Made by a program: the position numbers and the translations under genes
The notes under the pieces: model-generated
Databases searched by the model: none
What the model was told of the DNA's origin: nothing
What the model saw: the letters and a program-made list of their open reading frames with translations, nothing else
Assembly (NCBI GenBank): GCA_964349415.1
Contig: CAYGGJ010000012.1
Coordinates: 1 to 17,479 of the forward strand
Source of the DNA: 2-01-FULL-40-42 sp964349415
GTDB lineage: Bacteria; Patescibacteriota; Microgenomatia; UBA1406; GWC2-37-13
DNA: 17,479 nt
Direction: 5' to 3'
Shown here: positions 6,385 to 13,276 of the stretch, piece after piece
Layout: each line of letters starts with the position of its first letter
Numbering within the stretch: the stretch's first letter is position 1

Positions 6385-6903
6385 TTAAAATGGAATATCG
6401 TCAGGATCAATGCTCTCGGTCTCTTTCTTTTTTTTGCTTTTCATTTTCTTCGGATCCTCGTCAGTAGATGTGGTTTCTTCGTCGGCGCTTAGTTCCGGAG
6501 CCGGTGATACCGGAGCTGCTGTCTCTTCGACAGGTCCATGAGAATCATCTCCTGCAGAGACTTTTTTCCCGACGCCAAATACTATAAAGTCGTCAAGAAT
6601 GATTTCAGTGATACTCCTTTGCTGGCCATCTTTTCCTGTATAGGATCTGTAGGCAATTCTTCCTTCGGCATAGATTTTACTTCCCTTCACGAGAAGTTTT
6701 CCGCAAAGTTCAGCAAGCTTATTCCAGGCTGTGATTCGGTGATATTGAGTCTCTTCCTTTATCTGTCCTTCAGCCGTGGTCCACGATCTGTTAGTAGCAA
6801 GCCCAAGACTGCATACGGCTGCTCCGGAAGGAGTATATTTAAGTTCCGGATCTCGGGTTAAATTTCCTACCAGCATTACTTTATTTAGGGACCGACTTGC
6901 CAT
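6385..6903 (-). CDS. ssb: Single-stranded DNA-binding protein
   Basis: Binds ssDNA during replication, recombination and repair. The OB fold covers about residues 1-112, with the typical start SLNKVMLVGNLTRDPELKYTP and ITAWNKLAELCGKLLVKGSKIY-type strand (given here in parts: ITAWNKLAE, LVKGSKIYAEGRI). An acidic, low-complexity linker follows, interrupted by a Lys-rich stretch (KKMKSKKKK). The protein ends in DPDDIPF, the SSB C-terminal tip that recruits partner proteins. At 172 residues it has normal length. It sits 4 nt after rpsF and 12 nt before rpsR. Confidence 0.96.
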   Translation of the reverse strand: MASRSLNKVMLVGNLTRDPELKYTPSGAAVCSLGLATNRSWTTAEGQIKEETQYHRITAWNKLAELCGKLLVKGSKIYAEGRIAYRSYTGKDGQQRSITEIILDDFIVFGVGKKVSAGDDSHGPVEETAAPVSPAPELSADEETTSTDEDPKKMKSKKKKETESIDPDDIPF

Positions 6904-6907
6904 ATAT

Positions 6908-7171
6908 TTATTCTACTTTTAATAAAAGATAACGGAGCAATTTTTCATTTAATCCGACCTTCTTTTTAAATTCTGTAAGTTTATCTTTGCTCATCTGCAA
7001 TCTCCATTCATAAAAATCAGCAGAGGCTTGTTTTTTGATTGGGTATGCTAAGTCCTTTTTCCCAAGTGTTTTTTCCTCGGTTACTTTTCCAGACAGAGAG
7101 GTCACAAATTCTTTAAGTTTTTTTAGTTCTTCTTTTTCATTGAGAAGAAATACAAAATCGTACTCGTTCAT
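6908..7171 (-). CDS. rpsF: 30S ribosomal protein bS6
   Basis: Small-subunit protein and partner of bS18. The 87 residues show the bS6 pattern: MNEYDFVFLLNEKEE, an ELKKLKEFVTSL helix, KTLGKKDLAYPIKKQ (the conserved G-K-K-x-L-A-Y-P-I) and the strand ASADFYEWRLQM. It is slightly shorter than the usual 95-100 because the C-terminal tail is minimal. It begins the rpsF-ssb-rpsR operon and is divergent from the glycosyltransferase. Confidence 0.93.
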   Translation of the reverse strand: MNEYDFVFLLNEKEELKKLKEFVTSLSGKVTEEKTLGKKDLAYPIKKQASADFYEWRLQMSKDKLTEFKKKVGLNEKLLRYLLLKVE

Positions 7172-7188
7172 AAAAATTTACTTCTCTA

Positions 7189-7194
7189 TATAAT
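7189..7194 (+). promoter_or_regulatory. -10 element of the glycosyltransferase gene
   Basis: TATAAT lies 10 nt before the ATG at 7205, so the leader would be only about 4-5 nt. No convincing -35 is present. The hexamer overlaps the rpsF -10 on the other strand, so the two promoters should compete. Confidence 0.4.
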
Positions 7195-7218
7195 AGTATT
7201 TGAGATGCTCAAAATCAA
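7190..7218 (-). promoter_or_regulatory. Promoter of the rpsF-ssb-rpsR operon
   Basis: TTGATT (7213-7218), a 17-base spacer and TATTAT (7190-7195) on the minus strand lead to a predicted start near 7183, with a leader of about 12 nt. It overlaps the -10 of the divergent glycosyltransferase gene. Confidence 0.45.
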
Positions 7219-8878
7219 GTGCAGTTACTCCACATTATTGATAGTTTTAATTGTTCTGGCGCTATTTTTCACGCGTTTCTTTAATCTATCTTGGGGTCTT
7301 CCCTATCCCTTTCATCCTGATGAAAGAAACATGGTTATCGCAATACAGCAGTTGAATTGCTCCAATATCTTAGACTTGCGCGACTGCCTCAATCCTCACT
7401 TTTTCGCCTACGGACAGTTTCCTCTGTATTTAGGCTACCTGATGGCAAAACTTTTCCACGCGATTAGACTTAATTTTTTCGCACCCATAACTTCCTTAGA
7501 TGCAACCCTAGCCCTGAGAGCCTTATCGGCAATTTTTTCTACGGGGACCGTTTGGCTTCTTTTTAAGATCCTGGAGAGGTTTTATCGCGGGAATAAAACT
7601 ATTGTGCTTTTTTCTCTGCTTATTTTTGTATTCTCCCCGGTTCTTATTCAATCTGCTCATTTTGGCACAACCGAATCAATGCTTATGTTCTTTTATACTG
7701 CGCTTACTTATCTATCTTTACTTTTGAGTCAGTCAAAAATATCTGAGAAGAGATTTCTTTTTCTTTCATCGCTTATTTTAGGATTTAGTATTGCGACTAA
7801 AATATCTTCTGCGATTTTCATACTACCTCTGTCGTTGATATACATATCTCACTTCAAAGATAAAAAAACCTTATTGAAAAAAATCTTCGGCTTGATGTCG
7901 ATTGGAGTCTACAGTGTCTTTTTGAGCTTAATTTTTTCTCCCCATAATCTTATTTCCATAAAAGACTTTTTAAGTTCAATAAATTATGAAGCAGCGGTAG
8001 CGCGCGGAATGGACGTCTTTTATACAAGATCCTTTGTTGATACTATTCCCGTACTTTATCAATTTACGCACGTTTTCCCCTATTCGCTGGGACTGCCGGT
8101 ATTGTTGCTTTTCATATTAGGATTTTTGTTTCTCCCATGGCGTCGTCCATACAATTTATTTCGTTTAAACTTTCTGATCTATTTCTTGCCAACTGCATTT
8201 CTCTATGCAAAGTGGACGCGGTTCATGGCTCCGGTTTTTCCCATAATGTTATTGGTGGCAGTACTTTATATCGTGCAGCTTTATGAAAAAATGAAATTTT
8301 CAAAGGTAGTTGTTTATTTGTTGATTTTCATCTCTATAATTCCGGGAATCGCTTTTATGGCAATATATCTGAAACCGGATGTAAGAATACAGGCTTCAAA
8401 ATGGATTGCAGGTAATATTCCCCCGAATTCCTATCTGCTTTCGGAGACGGCAAATGTCGTGGATATTCCCACTCCTTTAGAATCTAAAGGAAAACCATAC
8501 ATTTTGAATTCATTTGATTTTTATCATCTTGATGAAAGTAAATCTGCTCATGAGGATCTGAAAAAAGTTATAGGAAGAGCAGATTACATTCTCGTTCCTT
8601 CACGGAGGATCTATAAAAATCACACCTGTCTTAATCCGGACCAAATTCTAGGAGAAAGCGGAAAACACTGCGACGAATTATGGAAAGAATATCCTGCGGT
8701 TAATGATTATTACGAAAAATTATTCTCAGGAAAACTAGGCTTCGTAAAAGTGGCAGAATTTTCTTCTTATCCTGAAGTCATCTTACTCGGAAAATCAATA
8801 ATCTTTTCTGACGAAGAATCAGAAGAAACGTGGACAGTATTCGATCATCCCGTGATAAGAATCTATAAGAGAATGTAG
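7205..8878 (+). CDS. GT-C fold membrane glycosyltransferase (ArnT/PMT-like)
   Basis: Multi-pass membrane protein that would transfer a sugar from a lipid-linked donor on the outer face of the membrane. The 557 residues begin with a membrane helix (about 9-29) followed by the acidic loop FHPDER, with D39-E40 in the position of the catalytic Asp-Glu of GT-C enzymes. Around ten hydrophobic segments follow up to about residue 385. The loop motif SAHFGTTESMLMFFYTALTY is typical of GT39-like proteins. A soluble C-terminal region of about 165 residues carries the remaining sequence. Such proteins are common in Microgenomates envelopes, but substrate and acceptor cannot be told. It stands alone between divergent rpsF and the redoxin gene. 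Confidence 0.8.
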   Translation: MLKIKCSYSTLLIVLIVLALFFTRFFNLSWGLPYPFHPDERNMVIAIQQLNCSNILDLRDCLNPHFFAYGQFPLYLGYLMAKLFHAIRLNFFAPITSLDATLALRALSAIFSTGTVWLLFKILERFYRGNKTIVLFSLLIFVFSPVLIQSAHFGTTESMLMFFYTALTYLSLLLSQSKISEKRFLFLSSLILGFSIATKISSAIFILPLSLIYISHFKDKKTLLKKIFGLMSIGVYSVFLSLIFSPHNLISIKDFLSSINYEAAVARGMDVFYTRSFVDTIPVLYQFTHVFPYSLGLPVLLLFILGFLFLPWRRPYNLFRLNFLIYFLPTAFLYAKWTRFMAPVFPIMLLVAVLYIVQLYEKMKFSKVVVYLLIFISIIPGIAFMAIYLKPDVRIQASKWIAGNIPPNSYLLSETANVVDIPTPLESKGKPYILNSFDFYHLDESKSAHEDLKKVIGRADYILVPSRRIYKNHTCLNPDQILGESGKHCDELWKEYPAVNDYYEKLFSGKLGFVKVAEFSSYPEVILLGKSIIFSDEESEETWTVFDHPVIRIYKRM

Positions 8879-8885
8879 TTAAAGG

Positions 8886-8914
8886 TTGTAATTTTGAACA
8901 ATTTTTTTTACACT
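8886..8914 (+). promoter_or_regulatory. Promoter of the redoxin gene (leaderless)
   Basis: TTGTAA (8886-8891), a 17-base spacer and TACACT (8909-8914) are followed by seven bases and then the ATG at 8922. The predicted transcription start coincides with the start codon. The match to consensus is only moderate. Confidence 0.4.
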
Positions 8915-8921
8915 AAACTAC

Positions 8922-9479
8922 ATGGCGCTTGTGAATTCCTACGAACTTCCCAAAAATTGGAGTGCGCCGGATTTTGAACTTCTCAATACCGAAGGGAAGC
9001 AAATATCTCTTAAAGATTTTAAGAATAAAAAAGGCCTTCTCATAATATTTACCTGTAATCATTGTCCCTATGCTAAAGCATCATGGCCTTTGGTTATAGA
9101 TCTTCATTCCAAATTCACAAGCGATATAGGATTTGTCGCAATAAATCCCAATACAGCGGAGACTCACCCAGAAGATTCATACGAGAAAATGCAGGAAAAA
9201 AAAGCTGAATGGAATATTCCTTTCGATTATGTGCATGACTCATCTCAGGAAGTAGCAAGGTCTTACAAAGCTCAGTGCACTCCGGATCCATATCTTTTTA
9301 AAAATGAAGACGGCGTTTTTAAGCTCTTTTACCATGGCAGAATTAATGACAATTGGCAAGATCCTTCTGCTGTCCTAGAACGGGATCTCGAAGATGCTTT
9401 AAGTGCCCTGATAGAAGGAAAAAGTGCGCCCCAAGAACAGAAGCCTTCTATGGGCTGCTCGATTAAATGGAAAGACTAA
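8922..9479 (+). CDS. Thioredoxin-fold redoxin of the AhpC/TSA type with a CNHC motif
   Basis: Cytoplasmic thiol-disulfide or peroxide-handling protein. The 185 residues start with an AhpC-like strand order (SAPDFELLNTEGKQISLKDF). The active site is TCNHCPYAK with C45 and C48. A QCTPDPYLF loop supplies the cis-Pro position and an extra Cys, and the C-terminus SMGCSIKWKD is characteristic of this thioredoxin-like group. No signal peptide is visible. The next gene follows after two bases or overlaps slightly, so both are probably cotranscribed. Electron donor and substrate are not deducible. Confidence 0.88.
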   Translation: MALVNSYELPKNWSAPDFELLNTEGKQISLKDFKNKKGLLIIFTCNHCPYAKASWPLVIDLHSKFTSDIGFVAINPNTAETHPEDSYEKMQEKKAEWNIPFDYVHDSSQEVARSYKAQCTPDPYLFKNEDGVFKLFYHGRINDNWQDPSAVLERDLEDALSALIEGKSAPQEQKPSMGCSIKWKD

Positions 9480-9481
9480 AA

Positions 9482-10225
9482 ATGCAAAATAATAACTTCA
9501 CAGTAGTTGTAGTTTATATCCTCATAGTTTTGGCGACACTTTTTCTTATAAAATCTCTTGATCTTTCTTATCCTCTTTCCATAACTACAACTACAAGATC
9601 ATCAGAACTTTCAGTTGTCGGTGAAGGAAAGGTTGAAGCGGTTCCTAACGTGGCATATGTTGATGCCGGAATTACTGTTTCCAACGGAGTAAGTGTAAAT
9701 GAAGTCCAGAGCAGTCTTGATAAGACGAATAATGCAATTCTTCAGGCCGTGCAAAAACTCGGGGTAAAAAAACAAGACGTTTCAACTTCAAACTATTCGG
9801 TAAATCCTATTTATACGTATGAAAATAACACAGACAGAATTTCCGGATACAGTGGAAACATTACTATTACTATTAAGGTGCGGGACACGCAGCTTGTGTC
9901 AAAAATCCTCACAGCTGTAACTAGTGCAGGAGCGAATCAAGTTCAAGGGGTACGATTTGAGATTGATAATCCAAGCAAATTAAGAGAAGATGCACGAAAT
10001 AAAGCGATTGAAGATGCAAAAGAACAGGCGAAAAGACTTGCGAAGACCTTAGACATAAGATTAGGTCGTGTTGTAAATATTACAGAATCTCTTGTGGGAG
10101 GAGTTCCGGTTCCCCTTCAAAGAGAATTTGCCGCAGATTCCATGGGTATAGAAGGCGCGCCGCAAGTAGAACCCGGTACGCAAACAGTAACTTCCACCGT
10201 CACGCTTTTTTTTGAGAAAAGATAA
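9482..10225 (+). CDS. SIMPL-domain (DUF541) protein, membrane-anchored
   Basis: An N-terminal hydrophobic helix (about residues 6-23, VVVVYILIVLATLFLI) anchors the protein. It is followed by a SIMPL/DUF541 domain on the outer side. The domain opens with ELSVVGEGKVEAVPNVAYVD, the standard start, and contains SNYSVNPIYTYEN...ISGYSGNITI and ARNKAIEDAKEQAKRLAKTL. The function of the domain is poorly known; relatives are periplasmic or envelope oligomers. A start at 9467 would overlap the redoxin gene by 13 bases. The ATG at 9482 has GGAAAG about eight bases upstream, the nearest thing to a Shine-Dalgarno sequence in the window. It is convergent with the methyltransferase gene, with one base between the ends. 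Confidence 0.88.
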   Translation: MQNNNFTVVVVYILIVLATLFLIKSLDLSYPLSITTTTRSSELSVVGEGKVEAVPNVAYVDAGITVSNGVSVNEVQSSLDKTNNAILQAVQKLGVKKQDVSTSNYSVNPIYTYENNTDRISGYSGNITITIKVRDTQLVSKILTAVTSAGANQVQGVRFEIDNPSKLREDARNKAIEDAKEQAKRLAKTLDIRLGRVVNITESLVGGVPVPLQREFAADSMGIEGAPQVEPGTQTVTSTVTLFFEKR

Positions 10226-10226
10226 T

Positions 10227-10886
10227 TTATTTACTCAAGACTACTTCCCACCATTTATCTTTTGAATCGGAGGCCATTGAGATATCATCAATTCTAAATA
10301 GAGGAGAAAGCGTTGCATCAATTTCTTCCGGGGTCTCAAATAAGATCTGATTTCGAGATAAGTATTCCCAAAAAATGCGCGTAGTTTCTTTAACAGACAA
10401 AGTGTCTTTCAATATTAAAAGATCGGGATGGTGAAAATAAAAGATTGCGCGACCTCCGGTGCGCAAAACGCGATGGGCTTCCGTAAAGGCCATCTCCTCA
10501 AAAAAATCTACCGCATGATTGCTTGTTACAATATCAAAAACTTCATCTTGAAAGGGCAATGAGCCACCATCTCCTTCCACATGGGTGACATTAGGATATT
10601 TTCTCGCAAGAAGCTTTGATTTGGGTATCGGTGCTTGATCTAAGGAAAAGAAAGCAGGTTCGCTTAAATCAACATGGGAATTCTTAAAAGCCAGAAGTTG
10701 TTTGAAAAAACTTTGAGGTCCAGATCCAAGATCTAATACTTTTTGATTACCCGGGTTCCTCAATACTTCATGTATACGACGACACATACTTACTCTGCTT
10801 TCTTCCGGGCTATCGTGTTTTTGGCCGTTGCCATACGCATGACCGTAGTGGGTGCGAAGGAACTGTCTAGGTTGTAACTCTGTCAT
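10227..10886 (-). CDS. Class I SAM-dependent methyltransferase
   Basis: The Rossmann-type motif I VLDLGSGPQSFFKQL and the post-I region HVEGDGGSLPFQDEVFDIV are clear. They are followed by SNHAVDFFEE and HRVLRTGGRAIFYFHHPD, as in Methyltransf_11-like small-molecule methyltransferases. The start at 10886 (MTELQPRQFL) gives 219 residues and overlaps the pheA end by 20 bases. An ATG at 10925 would overlap by 59 bases and is less likely. The substrate is unknown. Overlap with pheA suggests it is translated from the pheA transcript and so falls under the same attenuator. Confidence 0.82.
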   Translation of the reverse strand: MTELQPRQFLRTHYGHAYGNGQKHDSPEESRVSMCRRIHEVLRNPGNQKVLDLGSGPQSFFKQLLAFKNSHVDLSEPAFFSLDQAPIPKSKLLARKYPNVTHVEGDGGSLPFQDEVFDIVTSNHAVDFFEEMAFTEAHRVLRTGGRAIFYFHHPDLLILKDTLSVKETTRIFWEYLSRNQILFETPEEIDATLSPLFRIDDISMASDSKDKWWEVVLSK

Positions 10887-11721
10887 GGTGTTTGTGTCCG
10901 TTGGGGTCTTTTTTATAGAAGCCAAGAATTTTTAGTAGATGTGTCTCTTTTTTAAGTTTTTTGAGAGATCTCTTTACGTCCGGAAGATGTTTATTGTCAA
11001 ACTCAAAATCTATATAAAAGAAATATTCAAAAGGTTTCCCCACAATAGGTCTTGACTCGATCTTCGTGAGGTTTAGTTTGTGGTCGGCAAATGTTTTTAA
11101 AGCGCGGTAAAGGCTTCCCGGCTTATTTGACTTTTCTAAAACAAAGATGAGAGATGCTTTATTGGCATTTTCCAAATGCATCTGTTTTTTTCCGATTATG
11201 AAAAATCTTGTCCAGTTGTTCTGACTGTCTCCAATATTACTCTTAAGTTTTTTTAGAGAATAAATTTCAGCTGCTTCCTCTGATGCTATTGCTGCAAGAG
11301 TAACATCATTTTTTTTCTTGATCCATTTCGCCGCACCTGCAGTATCAAAAAAAACGACTTCTTCTACATTTGAATTTTTCTCAAAAAAAAGATCGCATTG
11401 TTCAAGAGCTTTTGGATGTGAGTAAACTTTCTGAACGTTTTTAAATAGACTCTTAGGAAGGCCCAAGAGGTGATGGTCGATTTTTAAATTACGCTCCGCT
11501 ACGACCTGTACATCATACTTAAGAAGCAAATCATAGTTTTCATATACCGATCCTGCAAGACTGTTTTCTATGGGGATTACCCCGTAAGAATCTTCACTAC
11601 CCTTTATAGATTCATAAACATCTTTAAAATGGTGAACGCCTTGAAATTGGGCATTTTTAAAATACCACCGAGCTGTGGTATGGCTGAAAGACCCCGAAAC
11701 TCCTTGATAAAAAACTTTCAT
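10867..11721 (-). CDS. pheA: Prephenate dehydratase with ACT domain
   Basis: Converts prephenate to phenylpyruvate, the step leading to phenylalanine. The catalytic PDT part covers about 1-180: VFYQGVSGSFSHTTA, GVIPIENSLAGSV (48-60), YSHPKALEQC (100-109) and the catalytic NWTRFFIIG with T171-R172-F173. The ACT domain covers about 188-270 and has PGSLYRAL in place of the usual GALV loop and the ESRP motif (222-225) used for Phe feedback binding. There is no chorismate mutase domain, so this is the monofunctional type. The C-terminal tail (KKDPNGHKHHDRVTT) overlaps the methyltransferase start. The leader upstream has an attenuator-like structure with a Phe-rich small ORF. No Shine-Dalgarno sequence is seen. 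Confidence 0.93.
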   Translation of the reverse strand: MKVFYQGVSGSFSHTTARWYFKNAQFQGVHHFKDVYESIKGSEDSYGVIPIENSLAGSVYENYDLLLKYDVQVVAERNLKIDHHLLGLPKSLFKNVQKVYSHPKALEQCDLFFEKNSNVEEVVFFDTAGAAKWIKKKNDVTLAAIASEEAAEIYSLKKLKSNIGDSQNNWTRFFIIGKKQMHLENANKASLIFVLEKSNKPGSLYRALKTFADHKLNLTKIESRPIVGKPFEYFFYIDFEFDNKHLPDVKRSLKKLKKETHLLKILGFYKKDPNGHKHHDRVTT

Positions 11722-11726
11722 AAAAT

Positions 11727-11749
11727 AAAAAAACCCGCCTATCGCGGGT
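11727..11749 (-). terminator. Intrinsic terminator immediately upstream of pheA
   Basis: ACCCGC-GATAG-GCGGGT forms a 6-bp stem with a 5-base loop followed by a run of seven T, then ATTTT and the pheA ATG. It can end the cysS transcript or act as the terminator arm of the pheA attenuator; its distance from cysS (over 110 bases) and closeness to the pheA ATG favour the second. Confidence 0.75.
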
Positions 11750-11775
11750 ATTAACTGAGATACGATCCCAATCTT

Positions 11776-11838
11776 TTACCCGCCCCGGTGGGTAAAGATT
11801 ACAAAGCGGAAAAGTATGGATAAGTTTCCGTATTTCAT
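11776..11838 (-). CDS. Putative Phe-rich leader peptide of pheA (pheL-like)
   Basis: A 20-codon ORF beginning MKYGNLSIL and continuing FRFVIFTHRGG, ending in TAA. Three of six residues at 10-15 are Phe. The TAA lies inside hairpin element 2, as expected for a leader peptide that senses Phe-tRNA supply. Its ATG is 9 nt after a TATAAT box, so it would be nearly leaderless. It is not homologous to E. coli pheL in sequence; only the logic is similar. Too short for confident gene calling without comparative data. Confidence 0.5.
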   Translation of the reverse strand: MKYGNLSILFRFVIFTHRGG

Positions 11839-11847
11839 TATTTTGTA

Positions 11848-11853
11848 ATTATA
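11848..11853 (-). promoter_or_regulatory. -10 element of the pheA leader transcript
   Basis: TATAAT just past the cysS stop (11863) predicts a start near 11841, a few bases before the leader ORF. No good -35 is visible. The resulting leader to the pheA ATG is about 120 nt. Confidence 0.5.
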
Positions 11854-11862
11854 CACGAGGAT

Positions 11863-13227
11863 TTACTTTTTCACTACCGTGCCTGAAGGAGTGTCTTGTA
11901 CTCTATATCCCTGTCTTTCGACATCTTTTCTCAGCTTATCTGAAAGTTGAAAATCTTTTTTAGTCCTCGCATTATTTATTTCATTTTGGAGATCAAGAAT
12001 GTGTGAGGGCAACTCTTCTTCCTCAATATTACCGAGATTAAGTCCCAATACTTGATCAAAGTCTAAAAGAAGATCCAGTTTGTCCTGCGACGGAATATTT
12101 GACTTTATCATATCCCAAAGTACAGCTATCGCTTGGGGAGCTTGCAGGTCGTTCCCCAACGCCTCTGAAAATTGCTTTTTATAATCTTCCACCTTTTCAA
12201 GTTTTTCTTCCGAAAGATTAGTACGGTCGCCTTGTTGTTTTAGCGACAATACCATATCTTTAAGATTTTGATATGCGACTCCCGCCGCGGCAAGTGACTC
12301 CCATGTAAAGTTCATCTGTTTTCGATAGTGAGTTTGCAGGTAAAGGAACCGAAGGGCTAAGGGATCAATGCTTCTTTTCTTTACATCATCGAGAGTGTAA
12401 AAATTGCTTAATGACTTACTCATCTTCTTTCCATCTATCAAAATGTGTTCTCCGTGGACAAAGTAATTGACAAATTTTTTCCCTGTTTTTGCTTCGGATT
12501 GAGCAATTTCATTTTCATGATGGGGAAAGATCAAATCGCTTCCTCCAATATGAACGTCTATAGTTTCTCCTAAGGATTTTATACTCATAACAGAACATTC
12601 AATATGCCAGCCAGGTCTACCCCTACTCCACGGTGACCCAAAGGTATATTTCTCTTCTTCATCAGGAGTCGCTTTCCACAATGCAAAATCTTGTACGTCA
12701 TCTTTCGAATATTCATCCAGGGAAATTCGAACACCAGTTTTTAACTTTGCTTTGTCGATCTGCGACAGCCTTCCGTAGTCCGGAAACTTTGAGATATCAA
12801 AATAAACAGAACCATCTTTTTCATATGCAAATTTTCTATCAATAAGTGTCTTTATGAAGTTGATAATTTCTTCTATATGCTCCGTGGCTTTTGGTTGCTT
12901 TCCGCGGCTGGAAGACATATTCAATTCATTTACATCGCTAACAAACAGATCGATAAACTTACTAGTTGTTTCCTCAATAGAACTATTAGTCTCCTTTGCT
13001 TTTTTTATGATTTTATCGTCAATATCGGTTATATTTTGAACTGCTTTTACCTGATAATCATTAGACTGGAGAACTCGAAATAGAATATCGGATAAAAGAA
13101 AAGTTCTCAGATTTCCGATATGCATGCGTTCATACACTGTGGGCCCGCAGGTATACATTCCAACATGAGGCGGATTTAATGGTTCAAACTCTTCTATTTT
13201 TCTAGAGAGAGAGTTGTAGAGCTTCAT
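11863..13227 (-). CDS. cysS: Cysteinyl-tRNA synthetase
   Basis: Class I aminoacyl-tRNA synthetase that charges tRNA-Cys. The start at 13227 (MKLYNSLSRKIEEFEP) gives 454 residues, the usual length; a longer reading to 13275 adds an implausible extension. The signature MYTCGPTVYERMHIGN contains C27 and the HIGH-type HIGN (36-39). The zinc ligands C27, C211 (WHIECS), H236 and E240 (PHHENE) are all present. KMSKS is at 268-272. The C-terminal part ends in the short helical domain QGYRVQDTPSGTVVKK. It is transcribed divergently from the HDAC-family gene, with a 49-base shared promoter region. Confidence 0.96.
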   Translation of the reverse strand: MKLYNSLSRKIEEFEPLNPPHVGMYTCGPTVYERMHIGNLRTFLLSDILFRVLQSNDYQVKAVQNITDIDDKIIKKAKETNSSIEETTSKFIDLFVSDVNELNMSSSRGKQPKATEHIEEIINFIKTLIDRKFAYEKDGSVYFDISKFPDYGRLSQIDKAKLKTGVRISLDEYSKDDVQDFALWKATPDEEEKYTFGSPWSRGRPGWHIECSVMSIKSLGETIDVHIGGSDLIFPHHENEIAQSEAKTGKKFVNYFVHGEHILIDGKKMSKSLSNFYTLDDVKKRSIDPLALRFLYLQTHYRKQMNFTWESLAAAGVAYQNLKDMVLSLKQQGDRTNLSEEKLEKVEDYKKQFSEALGNDLQAPQAIAVLWDMIKSNIPSQDKLDLLLDFDQVLGLNLGNIEEEELPSHILDLQNEINNARTKKDFQLSDKLRKDVERQGYRVQDTPSGTVVKK

Positions 13228-13233
13228 AGGATA

Positions 13234-13239
13234 ATTGTA
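13234..13239 (-). promoter_or_regulatory. -10 element of cysS (leaderless)
   Basis: TACAAT (5 of 6 consensus bases) is followed by six bases (TATCCT) and the ATG at 13227, so the transcript should begin at the start codon. A -35 box is not obvious. Confidence 0.5.
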
Positions 13240-13263
13240 CACTCTCACGGCTCCAAATAAAGT

Positions 13264-13269
13264 TATAAT
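13264..13269 (+). promoter_or_regulatory. -10 element of the HDAC-family gene (leaderless)
   Basis: TATAAT followed by seven bases (ATCCAAT) and the ATG at 13277. This placement also decides the start: the alternative upstream start at 13235 would lie before the promoter. A -35 is not obvious. Confidence 0.55.
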
Positions 13270-13276
13270 ATCCAAT

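Larger units (their letters stand above)
11722..11841 (-). promoter_or_regulatory. Candidate Phe-dependent transcription attenuator in the pheA leader
   Basis: Order along the transcript: small ORF (11838-11776), element 1 (AATCTTTACCC, 11800-11790), element 2 (GCGGGTA, 11783-11777), element 3 (TACCCGC, 11750-11744) and element 4 (GCGGG, then the T-tract). Elements 1 and 2 form a long hairpin (11771-11800) with one bulged A. Elements 2 and 3 are perfectly complementary over 7 bp (antiterminator). Elements 3 and 4 form the terminator. A ribosome stalled on the Phe codons would cover element 1 and favour 2:3. A ribosome at the TAA stop, which lies inside element 2, would favour 3:4. Confidence 0.6.

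Noticed and set aside
6904..6915. TAGAAT six bases before the ssb start as another leaderless promoter
   Set aside because: It is made by the last codons and stop of rpsF (GTA GAA TAA) in AT-rich DNA, and ssb is plainly served by the rpsF promoter; the evidence is too weak.
11722..11862. T-box riboswitch upstream of pheA
   Set aside because: No T-box consensus (GGTGG-ACCGCG type bulge) or specifier stem is found. The Phe-codon ORF and the three-stem arrangement fit ribosome-mediated attenuation better.
13228..13276. Longer starts for cysS (13275) and for the HDAC-family gene (13235)
   Set aside because: Both would begin upstream of their own -10 boxes and add residues not fitting the families; the family-typical starts are at 13227 and 13277.
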